From: Kitasatospora sp040298565
GTDB lineage: Bacteria > Actinomycetota > Actinomycetes > Streptomycetales > Streptomycetaceae
Direction of reading: 5' to 3'
Length of the DNA: 64,000 bases
NCBI RefSeq assembly: GCF_040298565.1
Contig: NZ_JBEPAK010000009.1
Location: 1-64,000, forward strand
The notes under the pieces were generated by a model. It had not been told where the DNA came from. It worked only from the letters and a program-made list of their open reading frames with translations, and did not search any database. Below, one piece after another: positions 17,862-26,729 of this stretch. Numbering within the stretch: position 1 is the first letter of the stretch; each line of letters opens with the position of its first letter. A program made the translations under genes and the position numbers.

Positions 17862-19125
17862 CCAGACCTCACGAGGCTCCACCGCACGCCGTGCGGGCAC
17901 GGTGGCGGGTGCGCTGGCCACGCTGCAGGTCGCGGCGGTGCTCGCGGCCCAGCGGGTGTTCGCGGACCCGTCGCCGACTGCGACGCCCACCTGTCAGAAG
18001 GTCGACCTCCCGATTCCGGGCAGCGACGCCGGATGTGCTCCCAACGGCGCGGTCGTCATTCCCGGGAGCGGCACCGTCAACAGCGTGACCGACCCGCTCG
18101 GGTCGCTCGCCAAGGGCTGTGCCCAGGCGGCGGCGTGGGTGGTGCGGAACCTGTCGGGGGCGATCGACGGGACGACGCAGGTGGACTTCACCAACGCGTC
18201 GTTCCTGCAGCAGTACGCCGTGGTGTTCGCGGTGTCCACGGTGATCACGCTGGTGCTGTGGCTGCTGGCGGTGACCAAGCGCGCGGTGCGCGGGGCGCCG
18301 TTGACGACGGCGATCTCGGAGGCGATCGGCTTCCTGTGGCTGACCGTGGTGGCCTCCGCGTTCACGCCGCTGATCCTGTTCACCGTGGTGAGCGTGACGG
18401 ACGGGCTGACGAAGGCGATCGCGGTCGGGACGAAGTCGGACACCGGGACGTACCTGGGCGCGTTCGCCGACACCCTGGAGAAGGGGAACGTCGGCGGCGG
18501 CCCGCTGATCCTGGTGATCGTGTCGCTGGTCGCGGTGCTGGCGGCGGCGGTGCTCTGGATCGAACTGGTGATCAGGGCGGCGATGCTGTACGTGGGCGCG
18601 CTGCTGGGGACGGCGGTGTACGCGGGGCTGGTGGACCGGCAGCTGTGGAAGCACGTGCGCCGGTGGGCCGGGATGATGCTGGCGGTGGACCTGGCGAAGC
18701 CGATCATCGTGATCATCCTGGGGCTGGCGGGCGCGGTGGCGACGGGGGCCGGGGCCAACGACGACTTCGCCCGGGTGCTGTCCGGGCTGGCGATCCTGTT
18801 CCTGTCGATCTTCGCGAGCGCCGCGGTGTACCGCTTCGTCCCGACCTTCGGCGACGAGATGCTGAACATGCGCCGGGCCCGGGCCAGCGCCGTCCAGGCC
18901 GGCTCGGCGATGATCAACGGCACCGCGAACCTGATGAAGCAGGGCATCACCACTCACGGCGACCGGGGCCAGGTGGCGGGTGCGGGCGGCGGGGGTGCGG
19001 GCGGCGGCTCGGTCGCGCCCGGCATCGCCGCGCACGCCGGCCGGACTCCGGCCCCACCGCAGCAGGCCGGGCCGCCGCAGGCCCCGGTTCCGATCCGCGA
19101 CAGCAACCCAGCGAAGGGAGGGTGA
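17851..19125 (+). CDS. polytopic membrane protein, VirB6/TrbL-like
   Basis: 424 residues: an N-terminal signal-like helix, a Cys-containing outside region, then at least five long hydrophobic segments (AVVFAVSTVITLVLWLLAV; EAIGFLWLTVVASAF; LILVIVSLVAVLAAAVLW; the WAGMMLAVDLAKP helix; GLAILFLSIFASAAV). A Gly/Pro-rich cytoplasmic tail follows. This matches VirB6/TrbL channel proteins. ATG 17851 lies inside the end of the preceding gene with GGGGGG upstream, so translation is coupled. Confidence 0.78.
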   Translation: MPVDQTSRGSTARRAGTVAGALATLQVAAVLAAQRVFADPSPTATPTCQKVDLPIPGSDAGCAPNGAVVIPGSGTVNSVTDPLGSLAKGCAQAAAWVVRNLSGAIDGTTQVDFTNASFLQQYAVVFAVSTVITLVLWLLAVTKRAVRGAPLTTAISEAIGFLWLTVVASAFTPLILFTVVSVTDGLTKAIAVGTKSDTGTYLGAFADTLEKGNVGGGPLILVIVSLVAVLAAAVLWIELVIRAAMLYVGALLGTAVYAGLVDRQLWKHVRRWAGMMLAVDLAKPIIVIILGLAGAVATGAGANDDFARVLSGLAILFLSIFASAAVYRFVPTFGDEMLNMRRARASAVQAGSAMINGTANLMKQGITTHGDRGQVAGAGGGGAGGGSVAPGIAAHAGRTPAPPQQAGPPQAPVPIRDSNPAKGG

Positions 19126-19132
19126 CGGGTAA

Positions 19133-20719
19133 GTGAGCAGCGAACCGCTCGGCCAGTACGGTGCCCAGTACGCCCAGCCGTACGTGCACCAGCGCCGCAC
19201 CTACCTGATCGGCAAGGCCCGCCCGAACGCGCCGATCGGCCGGAACCGGGAGTCCGGGGAGATCCTACTGATCATCTTCGGGGCGTTCCTCGGCATGCTC
19301 TGGGGTCTGCTGATGCCCGTCCTGCCGCTGCGGATCGGCGGCCTGGTCGGCCTGCCCCTGCTGGCCATCGCGGCGGTCTACGTGCCGTACCGCAAGCGGA
19401 CGTTCTACAAGTGGGCGGAGATCAACCGCACCTACCGGCGGACGGTCCGCAGCGGGCGCGCGGTGTGGCGGTCGGACGCGATGGACGCCGGCACCCGGTT
19501 GGACGGCCGTGAGGTGGAGATCGGACCGCCGCCCGGGGTGGGGCGGCTGCGCTGGCTGACCGCGCCGTTCGGGCCGGACGAGGTCGGGGTGCTGATGCAC
19601 CTGGAGCGGCGGACGGTGACGGCCGCGATCGAGATCGAGGGCCCGGGCGTGGGCCTGCGGGACTCGGAGGACCAGGAGGCCCTGGTCGACCGGTTCGGCA
19701 CGCTGTTGAAGCACGTGGCCAACGGGGACGGCTTCGTCACCCGGCTCCAGATCCTGGCCAGGACGCTGCCGGCCGACCCGGACGCGCACGCCAAGGACGT
19801 CGAGCGGCGCGGTGACCACGACGCCCCGCGCTGGCTGCAGGAGTCGTACGACCAGCTGCAGTCGATGGTGTCGACCTCCTCGGAGCAGCACCGGGCGTAC
19901 CTGGTGGCCTGCATGCACTACACCCGCGACCTGGCCGCCGAGGCGCACGCGATGGGGCGCAGCGCCTACGAGAAGCGCGGTGGCGGACGGTCCCGGGACG
20001 ACGACGGGCTGGCGGCCGTGATGGCGCGCGAGCTGACCGACATCTGCGCCCGGCTGGCCGAGGCGGACATCCGGGTGCGCCAGCCGCTGGGCCAGGCCCG
20101 GCTGTCCTCGCTGCTGCACTCGATGTACGACCCGGACCACCCGATCGACCACATCCAGGCGATGTCCCGGCGCAACGCCTGGCCGGCGGAGCTGGACGCG
20201 ACCCACCCGCAGTACCTGCAGGCGAAGACCCGCGAGTCGGCGACCCGGGAGCCGTGGTGCCACGCGACGGCGTGGATCAAGGAGTGGCCGCTCACCCCGG
20301 TGGGCGTCAACTTCCTGGCGCCGCTGCTGGTGCACACCCCGGACGTGATCCGGACGGTGGCGGTGACGATGGACCTGGAGCCCACCGACGTCGCGATCGA
20401 GCGGATGCTGACCGAGAAGACCAACGACGAGGCGGAGGCCAGTCGCGCGGCCAAGATGAACCGCACGGTCGACCCGCGCGACCTGGCCCACACCGGCCGG
20501 GTGGATCAGCGCGGTGACGACCTGGCCTCCGGTGCGGCCGGGGTGAACCTGGTCGGCTACATCACGGTCTCCTCGCGCAATCCGGAGGCGCTGGCCCGCG
20601 ACAAGCGGACCATCCGGGCCTCGGCCGGCAAGAGCTACCTCAAGCTGGAGTGGTGCGACCGCGAGCACCACCGCGCGTTCGTCAACACCCTGCCGTTCGC
20701 CACCGGCATCCGCCGCTAG
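19133..20719 (+). CDS. SCO6880-family protein, VirB3 plus VirB4 N-terminal-like
   Basis: 528 residues. Two membrane helices lie near residues 40-85 (EILLIIFGAFLGMLWGLLM; IGGLVGLPLLAIAAVYVPY), then a long soluble region with no P-loop. I recognise the family as the SCO6880 type found beside VirB4-like ATPases in actinomycete conjugative and conjugation-like loci. The two N-terminal helices resemble VirB3 and the soluble part resembles the N-terminal half of VirB4, so this gene and the ATPase downstream may be a split VirB3-VirB4. GTG start, 7 bases after the previous stop. Confidence 0.8.
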   Translation: MSSEPLGQYGAQYAQPYVHQRRTYLIGKARPNAPIGRNRESGEILLIIFGAFLGMLWGLLMPVLPLRIGGLVGLPLLAIAAVYVPYRKRTFYKWAEINRTYRRTVRSGRAVWRSDAMDAGTRLDGREVEIGPPPGVGRLRWLTAPFGPDEVGVLMHLERRTVTAAIEIEGPGVGLRDSEDQEALVDRFGTLLKHVANGDGFVTRLQILARTLPADPDAHAKDVERRGDHDAPRWLQESYDQLQSMVSTSSEQHRAYLVACMHYTRDLAAEAHAMGRSAYEKRGGGRSRDDDGLAAVMARELTDICARLAEADIRVRQPLGQARLSSLLHSMYDPDHPIDHIQAMSRRNAWPAELDATHPQYLQAKTRESATREPWCHATAWIKEWPLTPVGVNFLAPLLVHTPDVIRTVAVTMDLEPTDVAIERMLTEKTNDEAEASRAAKMNRTVDPRDLAHTGRVDQRGDDLASGAAGVNLVGYITVSSRNPEALARDKRTIRASAGKSYLKLEWCDREHHRAFVNTLPFATGIRR

Positions 20720-20765
20720 CGGGCGGGTGCCGTCGGCCCGGCTGTCGCGCTCGCCCGCCGCACCC

Positions 20766-20825
20766 GTCCACCCGCCGCCCCCGTCCACCCGCCGTACCAA
20801 GTCCACCCGCCGCATCCGTCCACCC
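20766..20825. repeat. four phased copies of GTCCACCC
   Basis: GTCCACCC occurs at 20766, 20783, 20801 and 20818, spaced 17, 18 and 17 bp; the first three are extended to GTCCACCCGCCG. They fill most of the 133-bp gap between the SCO6880-like gene and the ATPase gene, ending before its AGGAGG ribosome site. Confidence 0.75.
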
Positions 20826-20852
20826 CCCACCGCTGACACCAGGAGGCCGCTC

Positions 20853-22202
20853 ATGGGGCTCGGCAACCTCACCGACGCGTTCACCAGCCTGATGTTCGGC
20901 AAGGTGGAGACCACCCGGCTCCCGGTGCGCACCTCCACCGGCCAGGCGCAGGCCGTGTACCTCCCCACCGCCGCCCCGGGGTTGGGCGACTCCGGCGTGA
21001 TCATCGGGCGGGAGGTGTACAGCGGCAAGGGGTACGTGTACGACCCTTTCCAGCTGTACGGGCAGCAGCTGCCGGCGCCGCACTGGCTGGTGCTGGGGGA
21101 GTCCGGGAACGGCAAGTCGGCGCTGGAGAAGACGTACGTGCTGCGCCAGTTGAGGTTCCGTGACCGCCAGGTGGTGGTGCTCGACGCGCAGGGCGAGGAC
21201 GGTGTGGGCGAGTGGAACCTGATCGCCGACGCGCTGGGCATAAAGTCGATCCGGCTGGATCCGATGGCGGCCCGGGACGGCGGGGTGAAGCTCAATCCGC
21301 TGGACCCGGCGATCACCCAGACAGGCCAGCTGTCGCTGCTGCGCACCATCGTCGAGGTGGCGATGGGGCGCGGTCTGGAGGAGCGGGCCGGCTTCGCGCT
21401 GAAGGCTGCGCACGCTCATGTGGTGGCCTCGGTGACGGACCGCCAGCCGGTGCTGGACGACATCATCGAGACCCTGCGCAGCCCCGAGCTGTCCTCCGTG
21501 GAGTCGCTGGGCGTGGCGGTGGACGAGGTGCAGTCCTGGGGCCTGGACGTGGCGCTGGTGCTGGACCGGCTGGTCGACGGTGACCTGCGCGGCATGTTCG
21601 ACGGTCCGACCACCGACGGCATCGACCTGGACGCCCCGCTGATCGTGTTCGACCTCTCGCACATCGACCGCAACTCGATCGCGATGCCGATCCTGATGGC
21701 GATCGTCGGGGTGTGGTTGGAGCACACCTGGATCCGGCCGGACCGGAAGAAGCGCATCTTCCTGGTCGAGGAGGCCTGGCACATCATCAACAGCCCTTTC
21801 GTGGCGCAGCTGTTCCAGCGGCTGCTGAAGTTCGGGCGCCGGCTGGGCCTGTCCTTCGTCGCGGTGGTGCACCACCTGTCCGACGTGGTGGACGGCGCGG
21901 CGGCCAAGGAGGCCTCGGCGATCCTGAAGATGGCCTCCACCCGGACGATCTACATGCAGAAGGCCGAGGAGGCGCGGGCCACCGGCCGGGTGCTGGGCCT
22001 GCCGCGCTGGGCGGTGGAGATCATCCCGACCCTGTCGCCCGGCATCGCGGTCTGGGACGTCAACGGCAACGTCCAGGTGGTCAAGCACATCATCACCGAG
22101 ACCGAGCGGCCGCTGGTGTACACCGACCGTGCGATGACCGAGGACGCCGTGGCCGAACGGGTGCGGGCGGAGCGGCAGTTGGCGGCCGAGCCGGGCGTCT
22201 GA
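20853..22202 (+). CDS. VirB4-like ATPase
   Basis: 449-residue cytoplasmic ATPase of the VirB4/TraC/HerA superfamily. Walker A GESGNGKS is at 82-89, Walker B RIFLVEEAW at about 301-309, and a sensor-like region follows (KFGRRLGLSFVAVVHHLSD). It lacks the N-terminal VirB4 domain, which appears to be the separate upstream gene. ATG 20853 follows AGGAGG. It is the last gene of the locus and the energy source of the predicted machine. The equivalent S. coelicolor locus (cmdABCDEF, from memory) affects sporulation and chromosome segregation. No gene resembling a further cmd member follows here. Confidence 0.85.
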   Translation: MGLGNLTDAFTSLMFGKVETTRLPVRTSTGQAQAVYLPTAAPGLGDSGVIIGREVYSGKGYVYDPFQLYGQQLPAPHWLVLGESGNGKSALEKTYVLRQLRFRDRQVVVLDAQGEDGVGEWNLIADALGIKSIRLDPMAARDGGVKLNPLDPAITQTGQLSLLRTIVEVAMGRGLEERAGFALKAAHAHVVASVTDRQPVLDDIIETLRSPELSSVESLGVAVDEVQSWGLDVALVLDRLVDGDLRGMFDGPTTDGIDLDAPLIVFDLSHIDRNSIAMPILMAIVGVWLEHTWIRPDRKKRIFLVEEAWHIINSPFVAQLFQRLLKFGRRLGLSFVAVVHHLSDVVDGAAAKEASAILKMASTRTIYMQKAEEARATGRVLGLPRWAVEIIPTLSPGIAVWDVNGNVQVVKHIITETERPLVYTDRAMTEDAVAERVRAERQLAAEPGV

Positions 22203-22369
22203 CGCAGCCGGGCCGGGCGTCTGACCCGGCCGGGCCGGGGGGACCCGACGCGATGGGAGCGGCCTCTGCACGGCCCCTGCACGGCCCGTGCACCGCCCCT
22301 GCGTGGTCCGCGCACCGCTCGGACGGCGACGGTTCGTCAGCAGGTAATCGTCTTGTTACGTTCCACGTC

Positions 22370-22398
22370 CTGACAGCTACGCGCGTTGACCCTAGGCT
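22370..22398 (+). promoter_or_regulatory. promoter of the secreted nucleotidase gene
   Basis: CTGACA (22370-22375), 17 bp, TAGGCT (22393-22398), a close match to the HrdB-type consensus, about 80 bp before the start codon. The remaining 170 bp back to the ATPase stop hold only short GC-rich duplications. Confidence 0.65.
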
Positions 22399-22476
22399 GC
22401 ACACGCACGACTCACGCCCGAACACCGGTGCTGTCCCGCCACCGGTCCTCCCTCCGACGCGCAGGGGAACCCCTTC

Positions 22477-24276
22477 ATGCTCACCGTCAGATCCCGACGG
22501 ACGGCGCTCGCCGTCGTCGCCGCCGCTGGTCTGCTCGGCACGGTGGCCGTGCCGACGGCCGCCCAGGCCGCCGACGCCAACGCCAAGCGTCACAAGACCG
22601 TCAACCTCCAGCTGCTGGCGATCAACGACTTCCACGGCAACCTGGAGCCCCCGGCCGGGTCCTCGGGCACGGTCAAGGAGATCGACCCGGCCACGGGCAA
22701 GGAGGTCTCCACTCCTGCCGGCGGCATCGAGTACCTGGCCACCGAGCTGCGCAAGGCCCGGATCCCGGCCGACGACTCGATCACCGTCGCGGCCGGCGAC
22801 ATCATCGGGGCCAGCCCGCTCACCTCCGCGCTCTTCCACGACGAGCCGACCATCGAGGCGATGGACAAGCTCGGCCTGGACGTCACCTCCGTGGGCAACC
22901 ACGAGTTCGACGAGGGCGCGCAGGAACTGCTGCGCATGCAGGAGGGCGGCTGCCACCCCACCGACGGCTGCTACGAGCCCGGCCGGACCTTCAAGGGCGC
23001 CAACTTCAACTACCTGTCGGCGAACGTCACCGACGAGAAGACCGGCCGCACGCTGCTGCCCCCGTACTGGGTGACCAAGTCGCAGGGCGTCAAGATCGGC
23101 TTCATCGGCGTCACCCTGGAGGGCACGCCGAACATCGTGACCGCCGAGGGCGTCAAGGGCCTGAAGTTCGCCAACGAGGTCTCGACGATCAACAAGTACG
23201 CCGCGGAGCTGAAGTCCAAGGGCGTCAACTCGATCGTCGCGCTGGTCCACGAGGGCGGCTACCCGGCCAGCAGCGTCTACAACTACGACTGCGGCCCGGC
23301 CGGCCAGGGCGTCTCCGGCCCGATCGTCGACATCGCGAGGAAGATCGACCCGGCGGTCGGCGCCATCGTCACCGGCCACACCCACAACGCGTACGCCTGC
23401 ACCATCCCCGACCCCAACGGCGTGCCGCGCTCGGTGACCAGTGCCGCCTCCTTCGGCCGGCTCTTCACCGAGATCGACATGAAGCTGGACAAGACCACCG
23501 GCGAGATCGTGCGCCCCTCGGTCAAGGCCGAGAACCACGTGGTGCGCCGCACGGTCGAGAAGGCGCCCGACATGACGGCGCTGGTCGACCACTACCAGAA
23601 GCTGGCCGCCCCGATCGCCAACCGGCCCGTCGGCTGGATCGGCTCGGACATCAACGGCCGTGGCAGCAGCGACCTGGAGAAGCCGCTCGGTGACGTGATC
23701 GCCGACGCGCAGCTGGCCGGGCTCTCCCCGGCCGACAAGGGCGGGGCGCAGGTCGCCTTCATGAACCCCGGCGGAATCCGCTCCGATCTGGTCTACAAGG
23801 CCTCGGGCGGCGAGGGCGACGGCGTGGTGACCTACGGCGAGGCGTTCACCGTCCAGCCGTTCACCAACATGATGCAGGTCAAGACGCTGACCGGGGCCCA
23901 GCTGGTGCAGCTGCTCCAGCAGCAGGTCAGCGGCGCCAACGAGGCGGCGCCGAAGGTCCTCCAGGTGTCCTCGAACCTGCACTACACCCTGGACATGCGC
24001 AAGACCGGGGCGGACCGGGTCGTCGTGGACTCGATCCGGCTGAACGGCGCGCCGGTCGACCCGGCCGCCAGGTACCGGGTCGCGGCGAACGAGTTCCTGG
24101 CCGGCGGCGGCGACGGCTTCCCGGCCTTCGCGGCCGGCACCGACAAGCTCGTCGGCGCCTCCGACCTGGACGTCTTCACGGCCTACCTGGCGGCCCACAG
24201 CTCGGCGGCCGCGCCGCTGCAGCCGCCGGCGCAGGACCGGATCAAGGTCCTCGGCCCGGGCAGCGACATCGACTGA
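22477..24276 (+). CDS. secreted 5'-nucleotidase / metallophosphatase
   Basis: Extracellular UshA-type enzyme of 599 residues that releases phosphate from nucleotides. The signal peptide ends near AQAADA. The N-terminal metallophosphatase domain shows INDFHGNLE, GDIIGASP, VGNHEFDEG and GHTHNAYAC. The C-terminal nucleotide-binding domain shows NPGGIRSDL and GGGDGFPAF. It would support phosphate scavenging beside the pst block, but I see no PHO box before it. ATG 22477 follows AGGGGAA. Confidence 0.93.
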   Translation: MLTVRSRRTALAVVAAAGLLGTVAVPTAAQAADANAKRHKTVNLQLLAINDFHGNLEPPAGSSGTVKEIDPATGKEVSTPAGGIEYLATELRKARIPADDSITVAAGDIIGASPLTSALFHDEPTIEAMDKLGLDVTSVGNHEFDEGAQELLRMQEGGCHPTDGCYEPGRTFKGANFNYLSANVTDEKTGRTLLPPYWVTKSQGVKIGFIGVTLEGTPNIVTAEGVKGLKFANEVSTINKYAAELKSKGVNSIVALVHEGGYPASSVYNYDCGPAGQGVSGPIVDIARKIDPAVGAIVTGHTHNAYACTIPDPNGVPRSVTSAASFGRLFTEIDMKLDKTTGEIVRPSVKAENHVVRRTVEKAPDMTALVDHYQKLAAPIANRPVGWIGSDINGRGSSDLEKPLGDVIADAQLAGLSPADKGGAQVAFMNPGGIRSDLVYKASGGEGDGVVTYGEAFTVQPFTNMMQVKTLTGAQLVQLLQQQVSGANEAAPKVLQVSSNLHYTLDMRKTGADRVVVDSIRLNGAPVDPAARYRVAANEFLAGGGDGFPAFAAGTDKLVGASDLDVFTAYLAAHSSAAAPLQPPAQDRIKVLGPGSDID

Positions 24277-24292
24277 CCGTGTGCCGGACATG

Positions 24293-24331
24293 AGGACGGG
24301 CGGGGCGCTGTCGGGGCGCCCCGCCCGTCCT
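24293..24331. terminator. bidirectional terminator
   Basis: Perfect 16-bp arms (24293-24308 and 24316-24331) with a 7-base loop between the nucleotidase gene and the convergent sensor kinase gene. Confidence 0.88.
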
Positions 24332-24380
24332 GTTCCCTGCCTGTCCTGTTCCCCGCCCGGTGGTGGCCGGGCCGGGAGCG

Positions 24381-25874
24381 TCACTCCGGCGCGGGACCGC
24401 CGGGCAGCCGGACGGTGGCCAGCGCACCCGGACCGCCGTCCTCGGCCGGACCGAGGGTGACCTCGCCGCCCGCCTCCCGGACGCTCTGCGCGACGATCGA
24501 CAGGCCGAGGCCGGAGCCGGGCAGCTGGCGCGAGGAGGGGGAGCGCCAGAACCGGTCGAACACGTACTGGAGCTCGTCCGGCGGAATGCCGGGGCCGTGG
24601 TCGCGCACGGTCAACACGCCCTGCCGCAGCCGGACTTCGATCGTGCCGCCGGGCGGGCTGTACTTCACCGCGTTGTCCAGCAGGTTGATCACCGCCCGCT
24701 CCAGGCCGGCCGCGTCGCCGTGCACGTACCAGGGCTCGGTGCTCGTCTCGAAGACCAACCCGGGGCCGCGCAGCTCGGCCCGTTCGACGGCCCGTGCGGC
24801 GATCTCGTGGAGGGCCACGACGGCGAGGTTCGGGCCGGCCTTGGGGGAGTCGGGGCGGGAGAGCTGGAGCAGGTCGCCGATCAGGACGGTGAGCTCCTGC
24901 ATCTGCGCCTTGAGGTTGCCGAGCAGCTTGGTCCTGGTCGCCGGGGGGAGCGGGCGGCCGGTGTCGTTGCTGCGGATCAGCAGGTCGACGTTGGTGCGCA
25001 GCGAGGTCAGCGGGGTCCGCAGCTCGTGGCCCGCGTCGGCGATCAGCCGGGTCTGGCGTTCGCGGGAGTTGGCGAGGGCGGTGCTCATGGAGTTGAAGGA
25101 GGTCGACAGCCGGGCGATCTCGTCGTGGCCGTGGACCGGGATGGTGGTGCCGACCTCTTCGGTCCTGGCGATGTGCTCGACGGCGTCGGTGAGCTGGTCC
25201 ACGGGCTTGAGGGCGGAGCGGGCGACCAGGCGGCCGGCGACGGCGGCGAGGAGGATGCCGCCGACGGAGACGGAGCCGAGGAGGACGGCGAGGCCCTGGA
25301 GGGAGTCCTCGACGGAACTGGTCGGGGTCGCCACCATCACGATCACCGGTGGGGTCCCCGGGGTCCGGACCGCGGAGATCCGGACCATCGCGGGGTCGCC
25401 GTTGGTGTACTGGCCGTCGCGGATGATGGACTGGTTCGCCTTGAGCCGGAGGGCCTTGGTGTCGTCCTTCTGGAGCATGATCGCCCGGGAGGCGGTCGGC
25501 GGCAGGCACACCTGGGTCGGGTCCGTCAGGACGTACTGGGTGTCCCGGGGGACGGGGCCGCCGGTGACCTCCGGCGGGCTCGTCTGCACCAGCTGGAGGC
25601 TGGCCTCGGGCGTGCTGGGGCACGGGACGTGGAGGATGGCGCGCTGCGGTAGCGGAGCGTTGCGCAACTCCGTCTCCACCTGGCCGTAGAGCTGCTTCTC
25701 CACGATGAACCAGCACGCCAGCGCGGACAGCGCGATCGCCACCGCCACCGCCGCCGCGCTCAGGAAGGTGAGGCGGCTGCGCAGGGACCGGGAGCGCAGC
25801 CAGTGGACCAGGCGCCGCCGGGGGCCGGGTGGGCGTGGCGGTGCCAGTGGGGGCGGGGGCGGTAGGGCGCTCAC
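24381..25874 (-). CDS. sensor histidine kinase (CssS/MprB-like)
   Basis: Membrane sensor of 497 residues: a Pro-rich cytoplasmic start, TM1 (LSAAAVAVAIALSALACWF), a sensor loop of about 130 residues outside the cell, TM2 (LAVLLGSVSVGGILLAAVAG), HAMP, then DHp with the phosphorylated H283 in DAGHELRTPL. The ATPase domain shows NLLDNAVKYS, DHGPGIP and GSGLGLSI. The GTG start overlaps the regulator stop (GTGA). With the regulator and the HtrA protease it forms what looks like the envelope-stress CssRS system of Streptomyces (SCO4155-4157, from memory). Confidence 0.9.
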   Translation of the reverse strand: MSALPPPPPLAPPRPPGPRRRLVHWLRSRSLRSRLTFLSAAAVAVAIALSALACWFIVEKQLYGQVETELRNAPLPQRAILHVPCPSTPEASLQLVQTSPPEVTGGPVPRDTQYVLTDPTQVCLPPTASRAIMLQKDDTKALRLKANQSIIRDGQYTNGDPAMVRISAVRTPGTPPVIVMVATPTSSVEDSLQGLAVLLGSVSVGGILLAAVAGRLVARSALKPVDQLTDAVEHIARTEEVGTTIPVHGHDEIARLSTSFNSMSTALANSRERQTRLIADAGHELRTPLTSLRTNVDLLIRSNDTGRPLPPATRTKLLGNLKAQMQELTVLIGDLLQLSRPDSPKAGPNLAVVALHEIAARAVERAELRGPGLVFETSTEPWYVHGDAAGLERAVINLLDNAVKYSPPGGTIEVRLRQGVLTVRDHGPGIPPDELQYVFDRFWRSPSSRQLPGSGLGLSIVAQSVREAGGEVTLGPAEDGGPGALATVRLPGGPAPE

Positions 25875-26641
25875 GCGCCGGTGCCGGCGGCCGGGCGCAG
25901 GGCGTAGCCGACGCCCCGTACGGTCTGGATGAGGCGCGGCATGCCGCCCTGCTCGGTCTTGCGGCGCAGGTACATCACGTACACGTCCAGGGAGTTGGAG
26001 GAGGGTTCGAAGTCGAAGCCCCAGACCGCCTTGAGGATCTGTTCGCGGGTGAGGACCTGCCGGGGGTGGGAGAGGAACATCTCCAGCAGCATGAACTCGG
26101 TGCGGGTGAGCTCGACCGGCTTGCCGGCGCGGGTGACCTCGCGGGTGGCGGTGTTCATCCGCAGGTCGGCGAAGGCGAGCACCTCGCTCTCGTCCTCGGC
26201 GGCGGCGCGGGCGGCGGCCTCGGCGGCGAGGGCGTTGCGGCGCAGCAGGGCGCGGACGCGGGCGAGGAGTTCGTCGAGCTCGAAGGGCTTGGCGAGGTAG
26301 TCGTCGGCGCCGACGTCGAGGCCGGTGACGCGGTCGCCGACGGCGTCGCGGGCGGTGAGCATCAGCACCGGGACGGTGTCGCCGCGGGAGCGCATCCGGC
26401 GGACGGCGGTGAGGCCGTCCATCCGGGGCATCATGATGTCCAGCAGGACGAGGTCGGGCTTGTCGCGTTCGACGGACTCCAGTGCCTCGTAGCCGTCGGT
26501 GGCGGTGTCGACCTCGTACCCCTCGAAGGCGAGGCTGCTCTCCAGGGCGTCCCGGAGGGCGGGTTCGTCGTCGACCACGAGGAGCCGGGCGGAGGGGTGG
26601 CCGGCCTCGGCGGGGGTGCGGTCGTCGGCGGACGGGGTCAT
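25871..26641 (-). CDS. OmpR/PhoB-family response regulator (CssR-like)
   Basis: 256 residues: a receiver domain with acidic pocket VVDDE and phospho-acceptor D68 in LLDIMMPRMDG, then a winged-helix DNA-binding domain (TRTEFMLLEMFLSHPRQVLT to TVRGVGYALRP). ATG 26641 with AAAGGG upstream is chosen over the ATG 15 codons earlier, which has poor family likeness. It is co-transcribed with the kinase through a GTGA overlap. A likely target is the HtrA gene 88 bp upstream on the same strand. Confidence 0.92.
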   Translation of the reverse strand: MTPSADDRTPAEAGHPSARLLVVDDEPALRDALESSLAFEGYEVDTATDGYEALESVERDKPDLVLLDIMMPRMDGLTAVRRMRSRGDTVPVLMLTARDAVGDRVTGLDVGADDYLAKPFELDELLARVRALLRRNALAAEAAARAAAEDESEVLAFADLRMNTATREVTRAGKPVELTRTEFMLLEMFLSHPRQVLTREQILKAVWGFDFEPSSNSLDVYVMYLRRKTEQGGMPRLIQTVRGVGYALRPAAGTGA

Positions 26642-26729
26642 GGGCTGGTGCCCTTTCTCGTCGGATGGGGTGCCTGCTGGGAGCAATTGTCCGCCTGGCG
26701 GACGCCTGCCGGCTGCTACGGGTTCCGGC

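Noticed and set aside
22093..25716. 1207-aa minus-strand ORF
   Set aside because: Antisense to the nucleotidase gene and out of frame with the kinase gene; composition is typical of a shadow frame.
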